Shown in pieces: positions 16,248 to 23,812 of a stretch of DNA of 64,000 bases (its first letter is position 1; each line of letters opens with the position of its first letter). The stretch lies in contig DJYK01000001.1 in NCBI GenBank assembly GCA_002450095.1, forward strand, positions 45,222 to 109,221. Direction: 5' to 3'. This DNA is from Mageeibacillus sp. UBA6980 (GTDB lineage Bacteria > Bacillota > Clostridia > Saccharofermentanales > Saccharofermentanaceae). The position numbers were made by a program, and so were the translations under genes. Below the pieces are notes generated by a model. That model saw nothing but the letters and a program-made list of their open reading frames with translations, was not told the DNA's origin and did not search any database.

Positions 16248-17402
16248 TTACTTATTGTAAGCGGCTTTGGCGTCGTAGAGATATTTGTCTGCAGAGCCGA
16301 TGAGATCCTTGAGCGACATATCGTGTTCTGCCTTCTCGTAGCCGATGCTTACCGATAGTTCGTAAGGCGCGGATGCTTCTTTGTTAAGTTCTGTGATGGT
16401 ATCGTTAATGCGGTCTTTGAGCATCTTGATGTCACTCTCGCTGTCACACCAGACGAGTATCGCAAATTCGTCTCCTCCGTAACGGGCGATGTTGAAACGG
16501 CTGTTATGTCCCCTCAATGCGAGACGCATTCCGTCTGCGATCCTTATCAGTGCTTTATCACCTTCAATATGTCCGTAGTTATCGTTGATACTCTTGAACC
16601 TGTTGGCATCGACCATGAGAAGATACAGCGAAGAGCCGGATTCTTTGTTGTCGCGCCACTGTTCGTAGTAGTATTCGAGCATCTTCCTGTTGTGAAGATG
16701 CGTAAGCGGGTCGACTGAGATCATCTGTTCGGTCCAGTCGCTGTATATCACGAAAGTAACAAAAGACAGAACTGCACAGGCTACCGGAAGTTCCGGGTGG
16801 ATGAACTGTATTATCCCTGCGGCTGCGGGTGCGACTGGGAATAATGCGAGACGAAGGAGAGTCGTTCTCTGTGAATAGTACTGTTTGTTGAACAGTCGCA
16901 GGAATGCGCGTGCGCAGGTGAAGAATACGTATACATACGAGATTATGTACAGGACGATAAACAGCGGGCCTCTGTGGTAATCTCCGTTGTCGTCGAATCC
17001 GAAGCAGATCCCAGTGGGGATGTTGATGATCAGGATCGCGACCATCAACCAGACAAGAGTGGAAGAAGCCCATATGCGCTTCGAGTTCTTTACGAACGGT
17101 GTCTCCTGAAGGTATTCGAAGTAGACGAACCAAAAGAAGCAGACGAGTGAAGTGCAAAGGAAATATACTTCTTTGAATAAAAGTGCGAGAGCGGGGGAGA
17201 ACGGGAAAAGTCCGTATCTCATGCAGACATAGAAGGTGTCTGAAAGGAAGAAGATCATCTCGGCGTCGATCGCCATCGTGAAGTTCCTCTGTGCGACCAT
17301 CTTTGTAAGACCGCGCGTCTTGTAGTGGATGAAGGCGACGATGAACACGGAGACCAGGTTGATCTCGAGATACATGATCGAGTAGGTCAGAGTGCTGTCC
17401 AT
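16248..17402 (-). CDS. Membrane-bound diguanylate cyclase (GGDEF)
   Basis: A 384-residue protein with about six to seven N-terminal hydrophobic helices (residues 1-220) and a C-terminal GGDEF domain (about 225-384). The active site is RYGGDEFAIL, intact, and the domain opens with DPLTHLHNRKMLEYY, the usual start. An inhibitory RxxD site is not evident at the usual place. It makes cyclic di-GMP in response to an unknown membrane signal. It stands alone on the minus strand, with GAGGT before the ATG. Targets in this window are not identified. Confidence 0.92.
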   Translation of the reverse strand: MDSTLTYSIMYLEINLVSVFIVAFIHYKTRGLTKMVAQRNFTMAIDAEMIFFLSDTFYVCMRYGLFPFSPALALLFKEVYFLCTSLVCFFWFVYFEYLQETPFVKNSKRIWASSTLVWLMVAILIINIPTGICFGFDDNGDYHRGPLFIVLYIISYVYVFFTCARAFLRLFNKQYYSQRTTLLRLALFPVAPAAAGIIQFIHPELPVACAVLSFVTFVIYSDWTEQMISVDPLTHLHNRKMLEYYYEQWRDNKESGSSLYLLMVDANRFKSINDNYGHIEGDKALIRIADGMRLALRGHNSRFNIARYGGDEFAILVWCDSESDIKMLKDRINDTITELNKEASAPYELSVSIGYEKAEHDMSLKDLIGSADKYLYDAKAAYNK

Positions 17403-17492
17403 AGACTTACCTCACAAAGGAATGAGTATCTTAATAATACCATTCGGCGCAGCTTTTGTGCGGGTGTATCGATATTGTTTACAGTAATCTGA

Positions 17493-18236
17493 TCAAAGGA
17501 CTTTGGCGAGGAATGTTCTCAAGCGGTCGTTCTCTGTCTGGCCGAAGATCTCGTCAGGAGTGCCCTCGACTACGATCTTACCTTCATCCATAAATACGAC
17601 GCGGTTGCCGACTTCTCTTGCAAAGCCCATCTCGTGAGTTACGACGACCATGGTCATGCCGTCTTTGGCGAGATCCTTCATAACGTCGAGTACTTCACCG
17701 ACCATCTCGGGGTCGAGAGCGGATGTCGGTTCGTCGAACAGGAGTACGTCGGGCTTCATAGCGAGAGCTCTTACGATCGCGATCCTCTGCTTCTGTCCGC
17801 CCGAGAGCTGAGAAGGGTATGCGTTCGCACGGTCTTCGAGAGCAACTTTGGACAGGAGCTTTCTCGCGTTGTCCTGTGCTTCCTCACGGGAAATTCCGAG
17901 GAGCTTTCTCGGTCCCAGAGTCATGTTGTCCATTATAGACAGGTGAGGGAACAGATTGAAGTGCTGGAATACCATTCCCATCTTCTGACGGAGCTTGTTG
18001 ATGTTTGTTCCGGGGGATGTGATGTCCTGTCCTTCAAAATGTATGTTTCCCGATGTCGGGATCTCGAGCAGGTTGAGGGATCTCAGGAGTGTGGATTTAC
18101 CGGAGCCCGAAGGACCGATGATTACCACGACTTCTCCCTTGTCTATATCGATGCTGACGCCGTCCAATGCCTTTATGGCACCGCCGTTATAGTGCTTCTT
18201 AAGATCTTTTACAGAAATGAGATGATCAGCGCTCAC
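17493..18236 (-). CDS. Polar amino-acid ABC transporter ATP-binding protein
   Basis: A 247-residue GlnQ/HisP-type ATPase: Walker A GPSGSGKST, Q-loop VFQHFNLFPH typical of polar amino-acid importers, signature LSGGQKQR, Walker B VLLFDEPTSALD, and switch histidine in VVTHEMGFA. The start overlaps the end of the permease gene by 11 bases. It drives uptake by the permease and lipoprotein encoded just upstream on the same strand. The amino acid is not predictable; glutamine, cystine or arginine types all look alike. Confidence 0.95.
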   Translation of the reverse strand: MSADHLISVKDLKKHYNGGAIKALDGVSIDIDKGEVVVIIGPSGSGKSTLLRSLNLLEIPTSGNIHFEGQDITSPGTNINKLRQKMGMVFQHFNLFPHLSIMDNMTLGPRKLLGISREEAQDNARKLLSKVALEDRANAYPSQLSGGQKQRIAIVRALAMKPDVLLFDEPTSALDPEMVGEVLDVMKDLAKDGMTMVVVTHEMGFAREVGNRVVFMDEGKIVVEGTPDEIFGQTENDRLRTFLAKVL

Positions 18237-18978
18237 TGTTCCTGAGCCTCCTCTCGAGTATTCCTACAAGCTTTGTAAAGAACATGACTATCACAAGATA
18301 GATTATCGCGACAGCCAGAAGCGGCATAAATGCGGTAAATGTCCTTGACCTTATAACATCGCCGCCCTTGGTCAGATCCTGAAGGCCGATATAACCGGAT
18401 ACGGAGGTCTCCTTGATCAGAACGATGAACTCGTTCGCGAGTGCGGGGAGGACGTTCTTGAACGCCTGAGGGATGATGATGTACAGCATTGTCTGGGCGT
18501 AGTTGAATCCCAATGATCTTCCGGCCTCGAACTGACCCGGGTCTATGCTCATGATGCCTGATCTTATGATCTCGGCAACGTAGGCTCCGGAGTTGAAACC
18601 GAATGCCAGGATGGCGACGAATACCTTGTACTTGGAGATTGAAACGAATACTACAAAGTAGGCGATCATGAGCTGGACTACCATAGGGGTTCCCCTGATT
18701 ATGGTAAGGTAAAACTTGGCGATCCCGTTCAGGGCGGAGAGTATGATCTTGCCGATCCCTGATCTCATATCCCTGATATTCTTATCATACGTGGATCGTA
18801 TGAGAGCTATGATGATGCCGAGCAGGATACCGAGTGCGGTCGCTCCGGCAGTAACTGAAAATGTTACTCCCAATCCTCTGACGAGGTACATATAACGGTC
18901 GTCGGTTATGAAGTTAAGGATGAATGTATCCTTAAGATCCTGCCACCAGTCGCCGATTGAAAGTTGCGTAAGAAACAT
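18226..18978 (-). CDS. Polar amino-acid ABC transporter permease
   Basis: A 250-residue HisM/GlnP-type inner-membrane protein with about five helices. The family motif region is EAGRSLGFNYAQTMLYIIIPQAFKNVLPALANE (quoted here only as EAGRSLGFNYAQ plus IIPQAFKNVLPAL), which contacts the ATPase, and RGTPMVVQL is also conserved. It lies between the binding protein and the ATPase in the order SBP-permease-ATPase, separated from the SBP gene by a hairpin. Confidence 0.93.
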   Translation of the reverse strand: MFLTQLSIGDWWQDLKDTFILNFITDDRYMYLVRGLGVTFSVTAGATALGILLGIIIALIRSTYDKNIRDMRSGIGKIILSALNGIAKFYLTIIRGTPMVVQLMIAYFVVFVSISKYKVFVAILAFGFNSGAYVAEIIRSGIMSIDPGQFEAGRSLGFNYAQTMLYIIIPQAFKNVLPALANEFIVLIKETSVSGYIGLQDLTKGGDVIRSRTFTAFMPLLAVAIIYLVIVMFFTKLVGILERRLRNSER

Positions 18979-19030
18979 CCGGATCCCCCTTGGCGTTTAT
19001 CTTAATAACAGAAACTATATTCTAATAGAG

Positions 19031-19066
19031 AAAACGGCGGAAATAAAGTTACATTTCCGCCGTTTT
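19031..19066 (-). terminator. Hairpin between binding-protein and permease genes
   Basis: Perfect 14-base arms (19031-19044 and 19053-19066; core ACGGCGGAAAT) with an 8-base loop. On the minus strand the stem is followed by TTTTCTC, and on the plus strand by a T run too. It probably stops part of the transcripts, so the lipoprotein is made in excess of the membrane parts, as is common in ABC importer operons. Confidence 0.8.
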
Positions 19067-19096
19067 TGAATTATCAACTATAAGACTCTATCTGGA

Positions 19097-19894
19097 TCAG
19101 ACTTCTTCAGAAGGGATATAAGTCTCGATGATGCTGTCGATAGTGCCGTCAGCCGTGAGCTCGGCAAGAGCTTGGTTGATAGCTTCGAGCAAAGCCTCGT
19201 TGTCCTTGTTTACTGCCATGGCATAGTCCTCGACAGTGTAAGGTGTCTCGAGGATAACAAGACCGGGATTAGCATCTACAAAGGACTGAGCAGGCTGATT
19301 GTCGATAACAACTGCGCCTACAACTCCGTTAAGAAGAGCGAGTATTGCATCGTTACCCTTGTTGTAACGGTCCATTCTCTCTTCGCCGACTTCGTCTGTC
19401 ATGTAGAGGTCGCCTGTTGTACCGGACTGAACACCTACCATGCATCCGCTCTCGATGAGAGTATCGAGGTCTGTGATGTCGGAACCCTCAGCAACGATGA
19501 TGGACTGGATTCCTGTCGCATAAGGTGTTGTGAAGTTAACGGACTGAAGTCTCTCTTCGGTAACTGTCATACCTGCGCATCCGATGTCATACTTACCGGA
19601 CTGAACGCCTGCGATGATGGAATCGAACTCAACGTCCTCGATAACGAGCTCGAGACCGAGCTTGTCTGCAACTGCCTGAGCGATCTCAGCGTCGATACCT
19701 GTGATGTCGCTTCCCTCGTAGAACTCATAAGGCGGGAAATAAGCATTTGTAGCCATTGTGAGAACGCCGGGTGTAACTGTTGTGAATTCGCCTTCTGCTG
19801 CTGTCTCTGCTGTTGTATCGGCACAGCCTGCCATGAGGAAACCCATGGATGCAACAAGAGAAAGAGAAACAACTTTCAAAAGATTCTTGTTCAT
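19097..19894 (-). CDS. Amino-acid ABC transporter substrate-binding lipoprotein
   Basis: A 265-residue SBP_bac_3-type protein. The signal peptide ends in the lipobox LMAGC, then an acidic/Ala linker leads to TMATNAYFPPYEF and ITGIDAEIAQAVADKLG, the standard family start, and to GVQSGTTGD. The start at 19894 follows GGAGGGTT; a longer in-frame reading to 19957 lacks a ribosome site. It captures the amino acid outside the membrane and delivers it to the permease encoded next. Confidence 0.94.
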   Translation of the reverse strand: MNKNLLKVVSLSLVASMGFLMAGCADTTAETAAEGEFTTVTPGVLTMATNAYFPPYEFYEGSDITGIDAEIAQAVADKLGLELVIEDVEFDSIIAGVQSGKYDIGCAGMTVTEERLQSVNFTTPYATGIQSIIVAEGSDITDLDTLIESGCMVGVQSGTTGDLYMTDEVGEERMDRYNKGNDAILALLNGVVGAVVIDNQPAQSFVDANPGLVILETPYTVEDYAMAVNKDNEALLEAINQALAELTADGTIDSIIETYIPSEEV

Positions 19895-19982
19895 AAAATA
19901 ACCCTCCAATCGTTTTTCAACATCAATGATTATAGTCTTGAAGGGGGATTTTACCAATTAGATAATTATATAAATTTAATAA

Positions 19983-20534
19983 CTATTCTGTCTTTGATTT
20001 GAGCAATTCATCAACGAGCTTTCCGTATATCTCGCTGTTTCTGCTTCGCCACGAGGAGATGATCGTATCCGCTTCTTCGGCGGTCGGTACATTTATACGG
20101 CAGCAAAAGTCGATCCCGTCTCTGGTGCTTATAAGGGTTACCTCATATCCTGCGCCCTTTTCCGACGGCTTACGAAATGCCTTTATCTCATTGGCTTCGC
20201 TGACCTTGAGGCGGAGTTCTTCGGAGGCCTTCTTAAGGTATCCCAATGTCTGGAGATTAAGGGAATCCTCGACGTCTTCGAGGATCGCTTCACCGCCTCT
20301 CGTGATCCTGATTATCTCGTTGGATCCGAGGACTTCTCCCGTTCCGTCGTCGACGATCTTCCTGTCGAGGAGATTTCCCGCGATAAGTTCGTTATAGCAT
20401 CTGGAGAAATTGAAAAAATCCAGATAAAGAGACTCGAGGCACTTATCCATCAGCATCTGATAGGAGACGCCGGGTGCGTTCTTGACGAGATAGAGTATGT
20501 GGATCTTGCCGTCTGATATCTCTGTTTGGGACAT
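19983..20534 (-). CDS. DUF4364 family protein
   Basis: A 183-residue protein whose first part (DGKIHILYLVKNAPGVSYQMLMD) and RGGEAILE segment fit the DUF4364 family, a winged-helix-like domain widespread in Clostridia and without known function. ATG at 20534 is seven bases from GGAG, while the ATG two codons earlier is too close to it, so the shorter form is chosen. It is separate from the ABC genes and diverges from the sufC gene. Confidence 0.8.
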   Translation of the reverse strand: MSQTEISDGKIHILYLVKNAPGVSYQMLMDKCLESLYLDFFNFSRCYNELIAGNLLDRKIVDDGTGEVLGSNEIIRITRGGEAILEDVEDSLNLQTLGYLKKASEELRLKVSEANEIKAFRKPSEKGAGYEVTLISTRDGIDFCCRINVPTAEEADTIISSWRSRNSEIYGKLVDELLKSKTE

Positions 20535-20615
20535 TTTCATTCTCCTTTCTGAAGATATTTTAGCATAAAGGTTGCAGATATATAGATAACGCTGTTATAT
20601 TTTGAGAAATCGTTG

Positions 20616-20621
20616 TATAAT
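20616..20621 (+). promoter_or_regulatory. -10 box upstream of sufC
   Basis: A perfect TATAAT 33 bases before the sufC start, preceded directly by TG. No good -35 box is seen. It lies in the divergent gap with the DUF4364 gene. Confidence 0.4.
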
Positions 20622-20654
20622 GTCTTCGGTCAAAAGAAAGAAGGAGGAGCAGAT

Positions 20655-21395
20655 ATGCTTCAGATAAGGGATCTAACTTATACAGTTGAAGAAGACGGTC
20701 AGAAGAAGAATATACTTGACGGTCTGAACCTCGATGTAAGTGAAGGTAAGTTTACGGTTATCACGGGACCTAACGGCGGAGGTAAGTCGACTCTCGCGAA
20801 GTTGATCTCCGGTGTTATCAAGCCCACATCAGGAAAGATAATCCTCGACGATGAGGATATAACGGAGATGAGCATCACCGACAGAGCGCGCCGCGGAGTA
20901 TCTTTTGCATTCCAGCAGCCCGTTAAGTTCAAGGGGCTTCAGGTGTTTGATCTGCTTAAGACCGCAGCGGGAAAGGATGCGCCGATATCTTTTTCTGAGG
21001 CCTGTAATTATCTCTCGGAGGTCGGACTCTGTGCCAAGGATTACATCAACCGCGAGGTGAACGGTTCATTGTCAGGCGGTGAGTTGAAGAGGATCGAGAT
21101 AGCAACGATACTCGCGAGAAAGACAAAGCTCTCGGTCTTTGACGAGCCTGAGGCGGGTATCGATCTGTGGTCTTTCCAGAACCTGACGAGGATATTCGAG
21201 CACATGAGAGAGAACATCAAGGACAGCGCCATCGTGATCATCTCCCACCAGGAGAGGATATTGAAGATCGCGGATGAGATCGTGGTCATCGCTAACGGTA
21301 AGATCCGCGAGCACGGCAAGGGCGAAGATATCCTGCCGAAGCTTACGGGTACTCCCGACGCGGTAATGGGCTGTGCAAAGATGACGGAGGTGTGA
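20655..21395 (+). CDS. sufC: SufC-type Fe-S cluster assembly ATPase
   Basis: A 246-residue ABC ATPase: Walker A GPNGGGKST, Q-loop FAFQQPVKFKG, signature LSGGELKRIE typical of SufC, Walker B LSVFDEPEAGIDLWSF (the EAGID variant seen in SufC), and H-loop ISHQE. ATG at 20655 follows AAGGAGG. It is overlapped with one SufB/SufD-like gene and no sufS, sufU or second sufB/D gene follows. The pair matches the reduced SUF-like system (SmsCB) described in anaerobes, in which SmsC and SmsB form the scaffold for Fe-S cluster building. Confidence 0.92.
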   Translation: MLQIRDLTYTVEEDGQKKNILDGLNLDVSEGKFTVITGPNGGGKSTLAKLISGVIKPTSGKIILDDEDITEMSITDRARRGVSFAFQQPVKFKGLQVFDLLKTAAGKDAPISFSEACNYLSEVGLCAKDYINREVNGSLSGGELKRIEIATILARKTKLSVFDEPEAGIDLWSFQNLTRIFEHMRENIKDSAIVIISHQERILKIADEIVVIANGKIREHGKGEDILPKLTGTPDAVMGCAKMTEV

Positions 21396-21397
21396 TC

Positions 21398-22324
21398 ATG
21401 GTTGAATTGGATCCTATTCAGAAAAGACTTATAGAGGAGGTCGCGGATCTTCACGAGGTTCCGATCGGAGCCTATAATTTCCGTGCCAACAGTAAACTTG
21501 CAGGCAGAAACACGACTGCCAATATCGATATCACGAGCAAGGAAGACGGGACCGGCATCGATATCAGGATCAAGCCCGGGACTAAGAAAGAGAGCGTTCA
21601 TATCCCTGTCGTCATCTCGGCATCGGGCATCAAGGAGACTGTCTACAACGATTTCTATATCGGCGAGGGAAGTGACGTCGTGATCGTCGCAGGCTGCGGG
21701 ATCGACAACTGCGGCAGGCAGGATTCGCAGCACGACGGAATACACCGTTTCTTCGTGGGCAAGGGCGCTCACGTCAAATACATCGAAAAGCATTACGGCA
21801 GCGGTGACGGCGCCGGCAAGAGGATACTTAACCCCGTAACCGAGGTCACCATGGAAGAGGATTCCTCGATGGAGATGGAGATGGTGCAGATCAAGGGCGT
21901 CGATTCCACCGTGCGCACGACTAACGCGACTCTGGCTTCCGGCGCTAAGCTTATAGTTCAGGAGAGGCTCATGACTCACGGCGAGCAGAGGGCCGACAGT
22001 ATATATCGCGTGGAGCTTAACGGTGACGGCTCATCCGCGGATGTCGTAAGCCGTGCAGTCGCAAGGGACAGTTCATATCAGAAGTTTGACGCCTGCATCA
22101 TCGGAAATGCCGTATGTCACGGCCACTCCGAGTGCGACTCGATTATTATGGATAAGGGCGTGGTGCTTGCTGTGCCTGCTTTGGAGGCTCGTAATGTGGA
22201 CGCAGAACTTTTCCATGAGGCCGCTATCGGCAAGATCGCGGGTGAGCAGCTTGATAAGCTCATGACGCTCGGTCTTACCGCTGAAGAGGCGGAGCAGCAG
22301 ATAATCAACGGATTCCTCAAATAA
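21398..22324 (+). CDS. SufB/SufD-family Fe-S scaffold protein (SmsB-like)
   Basis: A 308-residue protein with the beta-helix SufBD core: VIVAGCGIDNCG, HRFFVGKGAHVKYIEKHYG, EERLMTHG-type segments (VQERLMTHGEQRAD) and the C-terminal EARNVDAELFHEAAIGKI, where the conserved E and H of SufB occur. It is shorter than classical SufB (about 470) because the N-terminal domain is missing, as in the minimal two-gene system. The ATG at 21398 follows GGAGG and lies two bases past the sufC stop. Cysteines in GCGIDNCG may bind the nascent cluster; this is inferred. Confidence 0.88.
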   Translation: MVELDPIQKRLIEEVADLHEVPIGAYNFRANSKLAGRNTTANIDITSKEDGTGIDIRIKPGTKKESVHIPVVISASGIKETVYNDFYIGEGSDVVIVAGCGIDNCGRQDSQHDGIHRFFVGKGAHVKYIEKHYGSGDGAGKRILNPVTEVTMEEDSSMEMEMVQIKGVDSTVRTTNATLASGAKLIVQERLMTHGEQRADSIYRVELNGDGSSADVVSRAVARDSSYQKFDACIIGNAVCHGHSECDSIIMDKGVVLAVPALEARNVDAELFHEAAIGKIAGEQLDKLMTLGLTAEEAEQQIINGFLK

Positions 22325-22397
22325 AATGTAATAGTTAAAGAGCGGTCTCGGTGATATACTCATAAAGATTTAAAAATGCTCGAAGGAGATTATAAAG

Positions 22398-23747
22398 ATG
22401 GTTACTCTTGATTATTCCAACGTATTGCCCTTTATCGGCGGTCAGGAAGCAGTTGACAGAATGGAGCCCCAGATCAAGGCCGCTCACGATATGCTTCACA
22501 AGAAGAACGGTCCCGGAAACGACTTCCTCGGATGGCTCGATCTTCCCACTAACTACGATAAGGAAGAGTTCTCAAGGATCAAGAAGGCTGCAGCTAAGAT
22601 CAGAAGAGACTCGGACGTTCTCGTTGTTATCGGTATCGGAGGTTCCTACCTCGGTGCACGTGCCGTTATCGAGATGCTCGGTCATTCATTCGCCAATGTC
22701 GCTTCAAAGAAAGTCAGAAAGAGCCCTATCATCCTGTTCTGCGGTAATTCCATCTCTGCCACATATCTTGCAGACATGATGGATATCATCGAGGGCAAGA
22801 ATATCTCACTTAATATCATCTCCAAGTCCGGTACTACAACGGAGCCTGCTATCGCATTCAGGATCCTGCGTGCTTATATGGAGAAGAAGTACGGTAAGGA
22901 AGAGGCCAAGAACCGTATCTATGCCACAACAGATAAGGCAAGAGGCGCTTTGAAGGGTCTTGCCGATGAGGAAGGCTACGAGACATTTGTAGTACCTGAC
23001 GATGTCGGAGGAAGATTCTCCGTTCTCACAGCCGTAGGTCTTCTTCCTATCGCTGTTGCAGGTATCGACATCAAGGAGCTCATGAAGGGCGCTAAGGATG
23101 CATCCAAGGAATATAAGAAGATGCCTTTGGCAGAGAACCCCTGCTATCAGTATGCAGCAGTCAGAAACTGCCTGTTAAGATCCGGCTACTCCACAGAGAT
23201 TATGGTCAACTACGAGCCTTCTTTCCACTATATGACAGAGTGGTGGAAGCAGCTCTACGGTGAGTCTGAGGGTAAGGACTTGAGAGGTATCTTCCCCGCA
23301 GGCGTTGATAACACGACAGATCTTCACTCCATGGGTCAGTTCATCCAGGACGGCGCAAGGATCATGTTCGAGACAGTCGTTAACATCGACAACGCCAGAA
23401 GATCATTCGAGATCCCGAACGATCCCGATAACCTCGACGGTCTGAACTTCCTCTCCGGAATGGACATGAACGAAGTTAACAAGAAGGCTATGCAGGGAAC
23501 AGTCCTCGCACACGTTGACGGCGGTGTTCCGAACATGGCAGTTCATATGCCCGCTGCAACGGCTTATGACCTCGGAAACCTCATCTACTTCTTCGAGAAG
23601 GCTTGCGGTATCTCGGGTTACCTTCTCGCCGTAAATCCTTTCAACCAGCCCGGTGTTGAGGCTTACAAGAAGAACATGTTCGCTCTTCTCGGCAAGCCCG
23701 GCTATGAGGATCAGAAGGCAGCACTTGAGGCTCGTCTTTCCAAGTAA
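22398..23747 (+). CDS. pgi: Glucose-6-phosphate isomerase
   Basis: A 449-residue enzyme of glycolysis and gluconeogenesis, interconverting glucose-6-P and fructose-6-P. Recognisable blocks: VIGIGGSYLGARA, ISKSGTTTEPAIAFR, DDVGGRFSVLTAVG (PGI signature 1 region), GIFPAGVDNTTDLHSMGQ and GYLLAVNPFNQPGVEAYK with the catalytic lysine near the end. The short bacterial length is normal for Firmicutes. A strong GAAGGAG precedes the ATG; a TATACT (22355-22360) 38 bases upstream is the likely -10. A terminator follows. Confidence 0.96.
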   Translation: MVTLDYSNVLPFIGGQEAVDRMEPQIKAAHDMLHKKNGPGNDFLGWLDLPTNYDKEEFSRIKKAAAKIRRDSDVLVVIGIGGSYLGARAVIEMLGHSFANVASKKVRKSPIILFCGNSISATYLADMMDIIEGKNISLNIISKSGTTTEPAIAFRILRAYMEKKYGKEEAKNRIYATTDKARGALKGLADEEGYETFVVPDDVGGRFSVLTAVGLLPIAVAGIDIKELMKGAKDASKEYKKMPLAENPCYQYAAVRNCLLRSGYSTEIMVNYEPSFHYMTEWWKQLYGESEGKDLRGIFPAGVDNTTDLHSMGQFIQDGARIMFETVVNIDNARRSFEIPNDPDNLDGLNFLSGMDMNEVNKKAMQGTVLAHVDGGVPNMAVHMPAATAYDLGNLIYFFEKACGISGYLLAVNPFNQPGVEAYKKNMFALLGKPGYEDQKAALEARLSK

Positions 23748-23769
23748 TTCTTATAAGAGTGTTAATCTT

Positions 23770-23798
23770 AAGGGACGTGGAAACACGTCCCTTTTTAT
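23770..23798 (+). terminator. Rho-independent terminator of pgi
   Basis: Ten-base perfect arms AAGGGACGTG/CACGTCCCTT with a GAAA loop and a T-rich tail (TTTTTATTTT). Confidence 0.92.
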
Positions 23799-23806
23799 TT
23801 TATAAT
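23778..23806 (+). promoter_or_regulatory. Promoter of the radical-SAM gene, predicting a leaderless transcript
   Basis: TATAAT (23801-23806) lies only six bases before the ATG at 23813; a weak -35 TGGAAA sits 17 bases upstream inside the pgi terminator. Transcription would begin on or beside the ATG. Confidence 0.5.
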
Positions 23807-23812
23807 TCAGAC

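Noticed and set aside
19172..20002. Cysteine-rich plus-strand frame over the binding-protein gene
   Set aside because: Antisense of the SBP lipoprotein; the Cys and Val richness comes from reverse reading.
21041..21979. 312-codon minus-strand frame over sufC-sufB
   Set aside because: Antisense of two genes with intact motifs.
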